From Liolophura sinensis (Eukaryota > Mollusca > Polyplacophora > Chitonida > Chitonidae), in assembly GCF_032854445.1 (NCBI RefSeq), contig NC_088302.1:18841338-18905337 (forward strand): a DNA stretch of 64,000 nucleotides, written 5' to 3'. Each line of letters opens with the position of its first letter. Within the stretch, counting starts at the first letter, position 1. Made by a program: the position numbers and the translations under genes. Below are positions 1-12,072 of the stretch, one piece after another. The notes under the pieces were generated by a model. That model was not told the origin of the DNA. It did not search any database and was given only the letters and a program-made list of their open reading frames with translations.

Positions 1-270
1 CTGTAGATCAGTTAGTTTCTCAGGCAGATATACATCACTGAAATGGTTCAGACCAATCTCCCCTTAACGCTGATCCCTGCACAGGAAATTAGTTCAATTG
101 GCATTCTCCCGAAGCTTCGATTTTTTTTCGAGGGGTGGGAGCAAACTTTGTTTTCCATTTTCCATTTACTGTGCACACTTCCATTATGATAAAGAGGATT
201 ACACCCAACTCATGAACTGGAAAAAATGTTGACTTTCTGTTTTGAACAGTTTTCGAACAGTGGCAATGCC

Positions 271-616
271 GAGTTGATTGGTGAAATGATTTATTGATTT
301 CTTATGCTGATATGTCTTGAATTGTCTGATAAACTGTTGATTGTAAACAGTTACTCGTGATGCAAGTAGCTAAACACTTTTAGAAACTTTTGATCAAATT
401 ATCGACTAACTTTAGTCTTGAATTTGAAACTGACATTAACATTAACGAGTTGATTGGTGAAATGATTTATTGATTTCTTATGCTGATATGTCTTGAATTG
501 TCTGATAAACTGTTGATTGTAAACAGTTACTCGTGATGCAAGTAGCTAAACACTTTTAGAAACTTTTGATCAAATTATCGACTAACTTTAGTCTTGAATT
601 TGAAACTGACATTAAC
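271..616. repeat. Perfect tandem duplication, 176-bp period
   Basis: The 170 bases at 271-440 recur without a visible difference at 447-616, with the 6-bp sequence attaac doubled at the junction. Neither copy has a coding frame worth noting. The identity implies a very recent duplication or an assembly or haplotype artefact. Confidence 0.9.
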
Positions 617-637
617 AAAAGGTAAGTGCATGTACCT

Positions 638-855
638 GAATTCTTCAACCTTTTAACCGCCAGTGCAACCAATATTTTGAAACATTCTGAGAGAATTATG
701 GGGTATAAAGAAATAATTTGCACAGTTTTATGAAGCTTGCATCTTAAGTGACGCAAACAGATTACTTTTAGTATCATTTTCAGAATAATTGCATGCATAA
801 ATTCCACATTAAAAAGGTGTTTTAGTGCGTGATAAGTTTGAAGATATACATATAT
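638..855 (+). mobile_element. MITE-like element, family E copy 1
   Basis: This stretch matches, as reverse complement, the sequence at 42356-42562, sharing blocks such as ttctgagaga, tatggggtat and gaagcttgcatc. The ends look inverted: ttcttcaaccttttaa on the left and a degenerate aaaaggt..gtttgaaga on the right. There is no coding capacity. The class is inferred from size and the inverted ends. Confidence 0.6.
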
Positions 856-1766
856 GTTGAAGGAATTACTGTATCTTGTTATTTTGGTCATTTTTGTTAT
901 ATTTGATTTAGGGGGGTCCTAATATTTAGGGGGTCCTCATGAGTTTGTTCTGACCACATCCAATTGGCTTCCGATCAGTAAAGTTACGGTCTTGAGTCCA
1001 TGCAATCTGTGTACTGGTGCCGCTGTGTCTTTATGTCAGGAAGTTTGTCAGGTATCTGGAGAAGGGCATTGATTTACTCTGAGCATATACGCTGTTTTGC
1101 TCCATAAAATCAGTAAGTGAAGAACTTTCGAGTGCAGAGTTAATCGAGGAACAAAATATTTTGCTTGAAATGTGGGAAGAACTCTTTAAAACTCTTAAGC
1201 CCTTACAATTTACTCTAATTTTGTTCACTTATTTGTGTTGCCAAAAAAAAAAAAATAAATAAAAACTACTCTTCAAAGGTTGGAAATAATTCAGTGTCTT
1301 TTGGTCTGGCCTATGTTAGAGTGCAGTGGAATTCAGAGCAACAACAACATCGTGTGTATCTCTGACACTTCCCAGGAATTAGCAATGGCCCCCATGAGAC
1401 TGAGCCCAAATGTCATCCAGAAAGAAGTAACAAACAGTATTTGTGTTCATTACAGTGAGAACAGAAAGCTGTTAAATTGTTTCCCCCTTGTACCCTCATC
1501 TGGACAATGTCTGTGCTTTTACGGCGTGTTTTTAGTACAGTGGAAATCTGTGGGGCTTTCTTTGAAGGCAAACTTGCTCTTAGCTTGAAGTTTTGGGCTC
1601 ACATTGCACTTCAGATATTTTGGATAGTGATTGAGTGCTTCCCAGTATTCATCAGTCCACATTTTTACACATTGAGGTAACAAAGAAATTCATTTTGACC
1701 CTTAATTACTTCATTTAATCTTAATCTGTCCTAAATTGAGAGAGATATAATTAAAAAAAAAAAATT
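856..1766. other. No feature seen
   Basis: This is AT-rich non-coding sequence. It has a short poly-A run near 1243 and frames no longer than about 100 codons without family features. Confidence 0.5.
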
Positions 1767-1807
1767 ACGCTGGGCTAGCGCACTAACCAACTGAGCCATG
1801 GAGGGCC
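1767..1807 (-). mobile_element. Group A SINE, tRNA-like head fragment
   Basis: The reverse complement reads ccatggctcagttggttagt, the box A part of the group A head. A poly-A run precedes it. The rest of the element is missing. Confidence 0.65.
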
Positions 1808-2211
1808 TCTCTTAGGCTTAATTGGCATGCTTTCTTGCTTGTATTTTTCACATTTACCTGTCTGTATCATTGTGTCATTTAAATGGCTTTCAGCATTCGG
1901 CCTTATAAATTTTGGAGAAAAGTTTAGATAATTTTTGCAATTTATGAGAATTTATATGATAGTCAAGATCCAAATAAACAGATTGTGGATACTTGGTGGC
2001 TTAGATGATTATAACATTTTATAGGTTCTTTAGGTCAATTTTGAATCATGTAAAGTTTGTTATATAATAGCTCCAGTTTGAACCAAATGATACTTATTGA
2101 TTAATATATGCCAAGATAAATAACATATTCATGAGAAATATTCATGAATTCAAAAGAATGCCAATGTAGTTGTACAACTGAACATACTGTGACCATGGTG
2201 CCTGTATTTGT

Positions 2212-2333
2212 CTACTGTATCATATATTTGCCTATATTCGCCTACTGTATCATATATTTGCCTATATTTGCCTACTGTATCATATATTTGCCTACTGTAT
2301 CATATATTTGCCTATATTCGCCTACTGTATCAT
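2212..2333 (+). repeat. Minisatellite made of 10-bp blocks
   Basis: The blocks cctactgtat, catatatttg and cctatattcg alternate in 30-bp units, with one unit lacking the third block. Translated frames give repetitive peptides in several frames, which is a repeat artefact and not a gene. Confidence 0.9.
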
Positions 2334-3319
2334 TACCGTGCCACACGGATATCTTCAGTGTATCAACTGTACTCAAATGTCACTCTCATCTTGTATTAAT
2401 TTCATGTGGTTGATGGATTTGGCATGTCAGGCAAAATGGCTCATTATTGGAGAAAGCGGTCCTTGGTCAGCCACTGGCCCTCATCATTTTGCTTCCTCTG
2501 AGATATGGCAGAAGGAAATGGGTGGAACATTTGGAGCTTGTCTCGACACTAATTTTTGACTGGCAGACTATTCCACATGGGTGCAACTAGGACAATGGCA
2601 GAGATTTTAATTATTTTTACGACCCATGGTGTAATTACATACTGTTGATCAGTTGTCTAGTCCTTCGCGTCTGATCATATTTAAATCACCATTTGTCCTG
2701 AGAGCCCTGCTCGACAATGGAGCACAGATGACAAGAACAAGGATCTGTGATTTCAATTGCATGACGATTGGTATTCTTGGCAGAATGACAAATGGGAGAT
2801 TTGGTGTGATCGGGTTTTATAGAATTTGTTCATATCTCAGCTTCTGGAGGCCGCAGGTGAAGAGCACAAATGGTTTGTGGCTTTCGGCATTCGATAAAAG
2901 ATATTGATTCCTGAATGGTTAAAAATTTATCTTCGATGGAGGATTTTGTTTCTTCACATACATTTGTCTTTATACTTTTACTTTTCTTGGCAGTTGCATG
3001 GAATGAAATTATTCAGAAGTCTGTGTTAACACAAAAACAGCTATGTAGAACTTTTTATTATCCTACCTTTATAAACAACCCATGGAATCCTATCAAGTTT
3101 ATCCAACCTCAAATCTCCTCTCGTGTTGTTAACAATGTGATGAGACAGCAGAGGCCATGCATCAAAACCCTATTCACCAAGGCTACAGTGGATGAAACTA
3201 TAATGCGCATCCATTGTAAGACCTTGACCTTGAGGATTTAACCTTCAATCCAGCTCATATATAAGTGTACGTTTATGTACAAATGCTGAAAAGAACTGCA
3301 TATTGTACTTTTATATCCT
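2334..3319. other. No feature seen
   Basis: Unique-looking AT-rich sequence. A frame at 2915 begins with a hydrophobic stretch (FVFILLLFLAVAW), but none of the GT sites I checked in it gives the phase needed to join the exon at 24853. Confidence 0.5.
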
Positions 3320-3330
3320 TACAAGAAGGC

Positions 3331-3597
3331 AGGGGCCTCCGTGGCTCAGTCGGTTAGCGCACTAGCACAGCGTAATGACCCAGAAGCCTCTCACCAATGC
3401 GGTCGCTGTGAGTTCAAGTCCAGCTCATGCTGGCTTCCTCTCCGGCCGTAAGTGGGAAGGTCTGCCAGTAACCTGCGGATGGTCGTGGGTTTCCCCCGGG
3501 CTCTGCCCGGTTTCCTCCCACCATAATGCTGGCCGCCGTCGTATAAGTGAATATTCTTGAGTACGGCGTAAAGCACCAATCAAAATAAAAAAAAAAA
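3331..3597 (+). mobile_element. Group A SINE, full length, with target-site duplication
   Basis: The head has an RNA polymerase III box A (tggctcagtcgg, 3342-3353) and box B-like agttcaagtcc (3411-3421). The body carries the conserved block ataatgctggccgccgtcgt and the tail block cgtaaagcaccaatcaaaat, then poly-A. It is flanked by perfect 11-bp direct repeats tacaagaaggc at 3320-3330 and 3598-3608, which prove retroposition of a complete unit. This is the reference copy for group A in this window. Confidence 0.92.
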
Positions 3598-3608
3598 TAC
3601 AAGAAGGC

Positions 3609-6360
3609 TGATTTCTGAGTGCATATTGAAATACCATGTTTTTTCTGTGGTTAGATACACATGTATATACAGTAGAGTTTGACAAATTTCCCTGTTTGTA
3701 TTTAAGTCTGTGAGCCTTATTCTCAATTTGGACGTGGAGATCGACTTGTTCTGGAATAAAGAACGTGCTTCATTTTTCTGAAATGAAAACCTGAACTCTA
3801 AATCTTAAGGTTAGACATCATGTTGAATAATATATCTACACTGAAAAGCTCCATGATTTCTTTAATTTGTTTTCACATAGTTATCTAAAAATGTGTCTAA
3901 GAATGTTAATCAAGCAACATTTAGACACATGTTATGTGTATTGCCCTTGAAGATATGCTGCGTGGCCATTGTTGCCATTTCGATCGTCACATGCATAAAC
4001 AAAGACATGAAAGGTGTATGGACAGCTGAACAGTGAATGTGTGATAAATAAACACTTTCTTTTCCCATTCTTTTTAAAAGAAGCCCTTTATTGTCACCAT
4101 CTAGCCTCATTGAAGGTGTAGCAGACCTGGAAGATCAGTGGATAATTGGCAGGTCTCCATGGTGTCCAGAACCATCCAGCTGTTCAGAGTTTTCATGGCT
4201 TCTGATGGCAACTGGTCCAAGGTGTAACTAGCAACACCTCTTGTATGTATCACAACCCCTGGCTATATAGCTAAGGGGGATAAGTTGTATAGATCTCTGT
4301 TGATAATTAAGTGGTGGGTGGACACAGATCCTGATGGCCTGCTATGGTCATCAAGGGTTAAGACTGACCACAGCGCCACTTTGCTCGAGTTCATGGGACC
4401 CTGGCTGAGTTATTGGCAACTGTTCGCTCCATTACTTCTGGTGATCCAGGAAAGAGACTGTAATGTGACCAGACAGCAGAAGCCATCTATCTTCACAAGC
4501 CTGCCTCTGTATTAAACCCCCAGGACAAGAGACTTCAATCTTAGGCTGGAAAACCTGTTAAACTTAAGGCTTCCTATATAGTGGAATCTTAAGTCCCAGT
4601 ATCGGTGTCTGAATTCTTTAACCTGTGGTGTCAGAGATACATTTCGTAATGTGGATCAAAGTATTCATAGAAATTTGACACGTACCCTGTCCCTTTGGGC
4701 TTTGAAATTGAACAAAAAAACAAAACAAAAACAAAACAAAACAAAAAAAAACAAAAAAAGAACAGAAAAAAAAACAAAAAACAAACAAAGATTCCTAATT
4801 TAACAAAAAGCATCAGCACATAGAGCAACAAACTAGAGCAACAATGACAGTATGATAGCTGCCAAATGGTAAAATAGGGTTTCATGTAAATTTGCCTCAG
4901 GGTAAACTGTACCTGTATATGCTTAAAAGTAACAACTTGGCTTACCCCAGACCTTTACTATTGCAATATGATTGTCTCTGCATAACATTCCTCTTCCTGC
5001 ACATAATTTAATTTCTTGGCAGTAAAATTTCAATCTTTGCTAATTTTCCATAGTGTTTATCCATCATTTTAATTCAAGTTGTCCTCAAATGCCTGATCTC
5101 TATGAATGCGTCTCGCACTGTCTGAAAGTACCCTGGGAAAGGATGTGCAGCCATTAGGCTCAGTAACAGCTCAATTCCTCAATGTCTGAAGGCATTCATG
5201 GAGGATAGAGGCCGGAAAGCTGCAGTGTTGCTTGTTTCCTTCCTCGTATAGTATACTGCATATTTAGACAAATTAACCCTAAATCTAAAGGTAAAAATCT
5301 AACCTTTAAGATTACAATTCTGTTGAAATGATGTTATGGAATACAAACATAAATGGTAAAAAGATCTCAACGTATTTGATTTATAGACTGATAAAACACT
5401 CCTGCTTAAAAAACAAAAAAAGATTCCAAAAACTTAAATTCTATTAGAATAAAAATAAACAAAAACAAACACAGTGTGATTCCCATGTGATATCCTCTTT
5501 TGGACGCCATCATAAAACCTGAGCAAAGTTTTTCAGCTTGCGTAACATATATCCTGTTGTTTTTGTTCTTTTCAACCTTTCGCTAATGGTCCGAAACAGG
5601 CCTCATTAATTTGGCTCCAAACGGTGTTCACAGATTGTTCAGGCGAAGTTAACAAGTCTCCGTTGGCAAAATGATGAACTGATCTTTTGACACGGGATTC
5701 GGGGGAAAAAAGGTCTGAAAAACGTGTGACATGTCTCTTAGCCGGTGGTAACTGTAAGAAAAAAATGGACATGATTGAGTAGTGGTGCGCTATCAATTTT
5801 TCACTGTCTGGTCGAAACCACAAGCGGGGAGGTTAACTCCTGATCTATCCTGGTTGTACCTGGCAGCTGGACCAGACCACTTGTACAGTCTCCATAGTGT
5901 GAACATGCCTAATTACATCAAGCAGGCTTCGTATAAAACTTCAAATGACATGTGCTTGAAGAGTTCAAAGTCTGTTTCCCTATTAATTTAAAAGATTTCA
6001 ACATTGCGTTAATTTATTTATACAGATATGTGTATAACAGATTGGTGTACATATACACATATCATGTAATTTTCATACAAAGTGTGTGTTGGGGACTGAT
6101 ATTGTATTTAATAGAGCAGTGAATCAAGAGCTGGTGTTAAGTTGACGTATTTGTGAAGGAAGGCATAATTATTTATTACCTTAATACCATGATTTTCTGC
6201 TAAACAATAATTGAATCAACCAGTGATCATCAAAAGACAGAAATAATGAAGGTGCATTTAAGAACATAAAAAATTGAGTCTCTGCTAGTTTTGTTCTGTG
6301 TTGAAATCCTGGTGCATTGAGTACAAAGGAAGAAATTTGCATTTTGTAAACATGTTTTGG
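3609..6360. other. Intronic or flanking DNA with an A/C-rich tract
   Basis: The only marked structure is a low-complexity (A4-5C)n tract at about 4713-4790, which creates a spurious phenylalanine-rich frame on the minus strand. The rest is unremarkable. Confidence 0.5.
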
Positions 6361-6370
6361 AATGGTATAT

Positions 6371-6586
6371 TTATTTCATTGGTGGTGTTTTATGCCATAC
6401 TCAAGAATATTTTGCTTATATAACGACGGCCGGTGAGAGAAAACCGGACAGAGAACAGGCGAAACTCACGAACACCAGCAGGTTGGCGGCAGACCTTTCC
6501 ATGTATGGCGACAGAGGAAGCCTGAATGAGCTGGACTTACAGCAGCCACATTGGTTGGAGGCTCCTGGGTCAGGTCGCTGTGCCGA
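6371..6586 (-). mobile_element. Group A SINE, head-truncated, with target-site duplication
   Basis: The minus-strand copy runs from the tail (tttatgccatactcaagaat) to the gctcctgggtca head-proximal block, but the box A end is absent. Direct repeats aatggtatat lie at 6361-6370 and 6587-6596, so the truncation appears to have occurred at insertion. Confidence 0.85.
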
Positions 6587-6596
6587 AATGGTATAT

Positions 6597-8065
6597 CCAT
6601 ACATCACCAAAAAGTGTGATTGCCATGTATGCAGCTTCAGTGGGCAGCCTGAGTTCCATCATTGTCCTTTTCAAACCCACTAAACTGAAAAGAAAAACAA
6701 TCAGGTAGAAGTCATCAAAAGCTGATCCTCTTACCACGAGGAATGCACTCACTCGTGAAGTGGACAATGGTCAGCATTTGGACATTACCACCAGTTATAA
6801 AGAGTCTTATCTTGTCAGTATTTTTCACCTTGGAAAGAGAAAATCAAAATAATTTGCATTTCTTAAAATATTCCGTTGCACGCTCACCAGAAATTAGGGA
6901 TAACCCTTGCTAAAACCTGTGCAAAATCAGCTTTTAACGGAATCTTGGGACCAATGTTCAACAGAGGTGCTTCAAAATCCATACACATACTGTCTCTTTC
7001 AGGAAATGCTGGACAAAATTGTCCACCATTTACCAATCACTGGCAGAAATTCCATGAAAATGGACAGATATATTGTCCTCAAGCCAATATAACTTCTGTG
7101 ACAAAATAAACGCATCAGAAGCATGGCATTGTTTAATAGGTGAAACTAAATCAGCAGCCTACATATGGAAACGGGTCTTTGGGGGTGGAGATAAAAGCTC
7201 GGCGAGGAGGTTTTTGTGTGAAACTGTCGTCAATTTGATGGGGGCGATAAAAGCTTCTTGCACTAAAATATCGGCCTTGTCTCGTAAACAGGGAACCATG
7301 TATTATTTCTAATGTTTGGTATTCTGTGGGAAGGGCGTCTGGTAGCATGTGTTGTGAGGACAATGTCTGAAGTCACGAGTGGGAATCATCACATTGTAAG
7401 CTTGTTGGCTATTGATTTGCTACCATAGTCTGTCCACTATCAGGCAGTATAACAATATTAAGGAGGCTGTAAATGAGCGTATATTAATAAGAATGAGCTC
7501 ATATTGCTGGTAAATGAAGGACATCATTGGAGGAAACAAGGCATTATTGTTACATTAAAGATATGATGTTGGACTATATGTAGGTCATGGGCTGATGAAC
7601 CCGGGTAGGGGCACTTTTTCGAAAGCAGCCAAGTTTGGTAGCTAGGCCTAATTTGAAACTCCCCTCGACATTGTTACTGGTTCCTCTGCCCCTGTAGGTG
7701 GAAGTCTGGGGAGGGGGGGGGGAGGGGGGTTGTGAGTTTTGTTATATTGGGTAAAAATTGTGTGTATCTTGCGAAACGTGAACATTAAGAAATTTTGTTC
7801 GAAGAATTTGAAAAACCATGTTTTTATGAAAGTCACAGATGCATATGAATGGATAGATATGGCCTAATACTGTTGAAACAGTGTTCCATTAATATCTCCT
7901 CATCAAAGCTGTGGATGAATTAAGCAGAGTTTCATGGGTGTATATGCTTGCAAAACTTGCAGTGAAAGAAGTAGCTTTATCATTATATTTTTTACATGTC
8001 ATCTAGGCCAGTTTAAATTTGCCAAATAGGACAAATAGTTTGTAGAGCATGGTACAAATATGATG
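6597..8065. other. No gene seen; G-rich tract
   Basis: Non-coding sequence. A G-rich run at about 7710-7730 (gaggggggggggagg) could form non-B DNA. Nothing else is distinguished. Confidence 0.5.
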
Positions 8066-8165
8066 CAAAAATTCCCTGCCCAAGGCTGGGTTTGAACCAT
8101 CCTCTTGTGTGTCTTAGTGATTGAAGGCTTTATAGCAGCTTGTACATGGCCCCTCTTCCTTAAAG
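8066..8165 (-). mobile_element. Group D SINE, head fragment
   Basis: On the minus strand it reads ggttcaaacccagccttggg followed by cagggaattt, matching the box B region of the full group D copy at 26987. The body is missing or too diverged to follow. Confidence 0.6.
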
Positions 8166-10110
8166 GAGAAGAAAAGATAAAAATGATGCCAAAATCATAT
8201 GAAAGAACATCAAAACTTATTTTTAAATATGATCTTTAATACTTTTTTGGATTTTTTTTTCAAGAGAAAAGAGTATTTGAAAATATTTGTGTATGGTGGG
8301 TATTTTTGGTATTTATCATGGTTGCATAATAATGTTCTAAATAAGGAGGTGATGCTTGTCTAATAAAATGATTTGAGTGTAAATTTGTTGTTTATATCGA
8401 AACATATGCATTTAAACTAAATTATGATAATATTTATGAACATATTAAAACTGTAAATAGGGCCCTAATTGAGGTTTAATAAATTTGTTAGCTGAAAGAA
8501 CAAATTCTAGTGCAAAAATATTTATTAAACCTGTGTTACATCCTAATTTATGACATTAATAAACAAAGGCTATAAGTTCCAAAAGGTGGTCCCAAATGCC
8601 CTCCATACAAAAATTATTTTCAAGTGTCTTTTTAAGGGAAAAATCGGAAAAAATATTAAAACCACATTTTGGACTACCTTTTCGCACTCTCCACCTTTAA
8701 TACTGGTAGTGCAGTGCATGTGCATTTGTTGTACCTGTCTGTATCACTGCTTTCTTCGTGGTCTCTCGAGTTCAGGATCAATGCATGCAGGCCTTTAAGC
8801 GCAGATGGGAAAGAACGCAGTAATCTCAAGTACTGACTGGGTTTAGTTTTGTGTTAAATCGCTATTAACTCATCCAGTGAAGTATGTTATAGAGATTTTT
8901 TTTTTTGTTTAACGTTAATTGCTGAGACAAAAAATTGTAGCTGCAAATGAGTTCATCTCATTACAGATTTAATACATGATGATGAATTAGTTCTTATTTT
9001 GATGTATAGTCGTTTGATTTGTTTGTACCCCGTTAGGAGAGCCTTAGTTCCATTGCTACTTTGCATACAAAATCACTTTTGTCCTCATCTGCATCAGAGC
9101 AGATGGTTTTACATGTATATTACATTTCTTTTTTTTAAGTTCATGTATGTTGTGTAGGCATTCCCGAACATTAGCTGAATGCAGTACGTAGCCTTGTGGC
9201 CAAAACCCTTAGTTGAAATCTCTTGTGAGAGTTAGTAAATTAGCTGCTTCTATTGTGCATTTTAGGGAGGTCCCAACACACATTAATAAGTGGATCCACA
9301 AAATTCGGCCCAAATAGTGATGCAAAAATATGGTCTCTACAAATTAGAGCAAACCTCCTGAGTCTGTCATCTGTATGGTGAAGTGCAGCAAGGCAGATTC
9401 TCTTGTTCGCCATCAGGCTTGATGTCTTAGCCTTTAGACAATTCCTTCGAGGTAAGGTAAAGAAGATGGGATGATCGTGCGAGTTGAAAATCGAATATAC
9501 ACCAAACGCTCACCGTGGGGCATCCCCCCTAAACCCAATAAGGCTTGGAGTTGTCAAAATGGTCATAAGCTTGTGTGTCATCGTTGTATGCCATGGTTTA
9601 AGACCATTGGACGCTTAGGGATTTACTTGGCTCAAGCAGACTGTTGAACTAGGTTCCAAATTGCGTGCCATTTATTATTGATAAAGTGTGTGGATGGCTC
9701 AGTTCTAACACACACAGTCAGCAGCGGGCGAAGGCGTTTAGCTTAGCTACCCTTGTTACTTTTTTACCCCCTTAAATTCGCATGTACAAGTGCTCTTGCA
9801 TCACTGCCATCCTGCATTTTCTAGTGTGCTTCAACAGTTGCCAAGGTTACAACCACCAGTGTGGCCACAAATGGTTTCTTTCACACTGTAAACATTTATT
9901 GATTCATTTAATATTTATTCTTAGATCGGGTGCAATTTCCAGCAAATTGTGGGTACCTGTAGGTGGTAAATCTACTTAATAGATAATGTATCTCTTTTAT
10001 AGTTTATGTACAAGTTATGTTCATCAAGTTTGTATTTGTAATATACATGGTACACACATTCAACTCATTGTTATGCATTGTATTAACTCATATTTCATAA
10101 CTTTACTAAC
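8166..10110. other. No feature seen
   Basis: AT-rich sequence with homopolymer runs. A frame at 9782 starts with a hydrophobic, cysteine-rich stretch but has no supporting evidence. Confidence 0.5.
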
Positions 10111-10119
10111 ATTCAACTT

Positions 10120-10384
10120 TTTGTTTATTTATTTGATTAGTGTGTTTTTTACGCCGTACTAAAGAATATTTAACTTATAGGTCGAAGGCCAGCATTAAGG
10201 TGGGAGGAAACCAGGCAGAGAAAACCCACGACCATCCGCAGGTTGTTGCCAGACCTTCCCACATACAGCCAGTGAGGCAGTCAGCATGAGCTTGACTTGA
10301 ACTCACAGTGACCGTATTGGTGAGAGGCTTCTGGATCATTACGTTGCAGTAGGGCCCTAACAAACTAAGCCACGGAGGCCCCCC
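10120..10384 (-). mobile_element. Group A SINE, near full length
   Basis: The minus-strand copy has a tttatttatttgatt tail at the left and the box A head (gtttgttagggccct side, ending ggaggcccccc) at the right. Possible target-site duplications are attcaactt (10111-10119) and atttaactt (10385-10393), with one mismatch. Confidence 0.85.
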
Positions 10385-10393
10385 ATTTAACTT

Positions 10394-11713
10394 GAAGTTA
10401 ACATTGGTATTAAGCAAATACAAATTTAGTTTTTATATGCAGCAAGTGTTGCTTCATTTTAAAAATGTCCTGCACCAAGTATATGTTATCCAATGATTAA
10501 CCAGGAGTACACAGCATTGCACTGAGGCAAAGCAGATCTGTTTTGCACATGTCTTTGCCTTTGAGCAACAAGGTATCAATCTCAACAAATTGTACATTTT
10601 CTACAGAAAAAAGGACTTTCATAGACCATTGGTACAATAGGAAAATCCTGTTGTTTGATTGGTTGATACGCAATGATTGTTGATGCTGTGGTCGCTTATG
10701 GTTAAAGGCTTCTATTTATTAACACCTGGCCTCATAAACATATGAAACACTTATATATACAATTGTCATGACCCTCCCTGATGACTGAGGAGTGAACTAG
10801 GGAGAGTCATGTCAATCTTTATAAACCTGCCATAATTAAGCTGGCTCTGTCTGATTCGAATCTCTTGATCTAATGGCAGTAACGTAATTTTCCGTAAACC
10901 CCTGACAGAGTTTAGTTGGTCTGTCTGGCGGATTTCAGCATCGTCTGTACCAGGCTCAACACACAATACGCTCTCCCAAGGCTATTTACTAAGCAATACA
11001 GAAATGACAAGCTTTCCAATCTTTCTGACTTCTCTGATCGGCTTTGTATATAATCTGATTGCGGTTGAGGCGCAAAATGACCCTCGGACGTCCCCTTAAA
11101 AGTGAACAGACACGTCGGCTGACTCTAATGCGTCCGTCTCGTTTGCCAGCTTTTCGCTCTATTTGGAAACTATATCATTGCACACCTGCAGTGTGTCAGC
11201 CACTTCCAAATGGAATTTTGAGGAGCTGGGCAAACTTGGCTATAAAACCTTTGCAATAAAAACTTTTAAAAAAGGTTTGTGTAAATTAAAATATTATTTA
11301 AACTGGTAAACTTTAGCCTTGACATTTTAAAGAGATTAATACTTTAAATCCACAGGCGTAACTCACAAGTGAAGCATTTTTTTTTTTAAATATGGCAAGG
11401 AACTTCATGCTGTTGTTTGGTCGTGTAAATATCAAGATGAAAAATTCTTTATATATATATATATATTAGTGTCAATCTTTTATTTGACAATAAACACTAA
11501 CCTTCACCAAAAACATTGACTTGCTGCTCATTTGCAAGCCAATTGTCCTCTCTTAGCATGACTTTGCAGTCATGGCGAAGCACTAAGAGAATGACACAGT
11601 TCAGTAATAAAGGCCGTTACCGCTGACAAAGCGTAGCAGTATAAACTGCAGACCCTGATCAGATGAAGCCTGTGTAGTGGAAGGCTAGAAGTGTGGTCTA
11701 TTAGGCTGGTGGC
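10394..11713. other. No gene seen; (TA)n microsatellite
   Basis: Non-coding sequence, with a short (TA)n run at about 11449-11466 and a poly-T run near 11380. Nothing else stands out. Confidence 0.5.
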
Positions 11714-11774
11714 ATGTCAGTGATAATCTTTAGTCAATGTGTGCTATTGGTTTTCCTATTGCTTTTCCAGTCTT
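11714..11774 (+). CDS. Weak candidate for the signal-peptide exon
   Basis: An ATG with G at -3 and an in-frame stop 12 bases upstream opens MSVIIFSQCVLLVFLLLFQS, which has a strongly hydrophobic core like a secretion signal. A possible donor (CTT|gtatat) ends the piece in phase 1, the phase required to join the exon at 24853; the split codon would become L. A weaker frame at 9782 (MYKCSCITAILHFLVCFN) can also be cut in phase 1, so chance matches are easy to find. No promoter or transcript evidence is visible, and the true first exon may lie before the window. Confidence 0.15.
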
Positions 11775-11794
11775 GTATATCTATATGTTCCCAG

Positions 11795-12072
11795 GGGGAC
11801 CGCCTTGGCAGAGGGGGGTTAATTTGCATGCGAATGCGGTACGTTGACCCAGGAGCCCCCCCCCCCCCCCACCCCCTCCTCCCTCCATTGCAGTTGCTGT
11901 TGCTCATGCTGGCTTCCTCTCCAGCCGTGAGAAAGTCTGGCAGCAACCTGCAGATGTTCACGGGCTTCCCCTTTGCAATGCCTGGTGGTTTCCCACCATA
12001 ATGCTGGCTGCTGTCATATAAGTGAAATAATCTTAAGTACAGCGTAAAACATCAATCAAATAAATAAATATA
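11795..12072 (+). mobile_element. Group A SINE, diverged, with internal C-run
   Basis: The body blocks gctggcttcctctccagccg and accataatgctggctgctgt and the tail cgtaaaacatcaatcaaata are clear. The head is diverged, and a run of about 14 C followed by C-rich sequence replaces the region before box B. No target-site duplication is evident. Confidence 0.8.

Noticed and set aside
2144-2413. Repetitive tyrosine-rich peptides
   Set aside because: Translation of the 10-bp-block minisatellite in overlapping frames.
2915-3241. Signal-peptide exon of the adhesion gene
   Set aside because: The hydrophobic start is suggestive, but none of the GT sites checked in the first 110 bases ends in phase 1, as needed for the exon at 24853.
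3331-3420. Functional tRNA gene
   Set aside because: Box A and B are good, but the cloverleaf is degenerate and the unit continues into a SINE body with target-site duplications. The same holds at 13430, 26987, 43963 and 62138.
4631-4885. Phenylalanine-rich small membrane protein on the minus strand
   Set aside because: It is the translation of an (A4-5C)n low-complexity tract.
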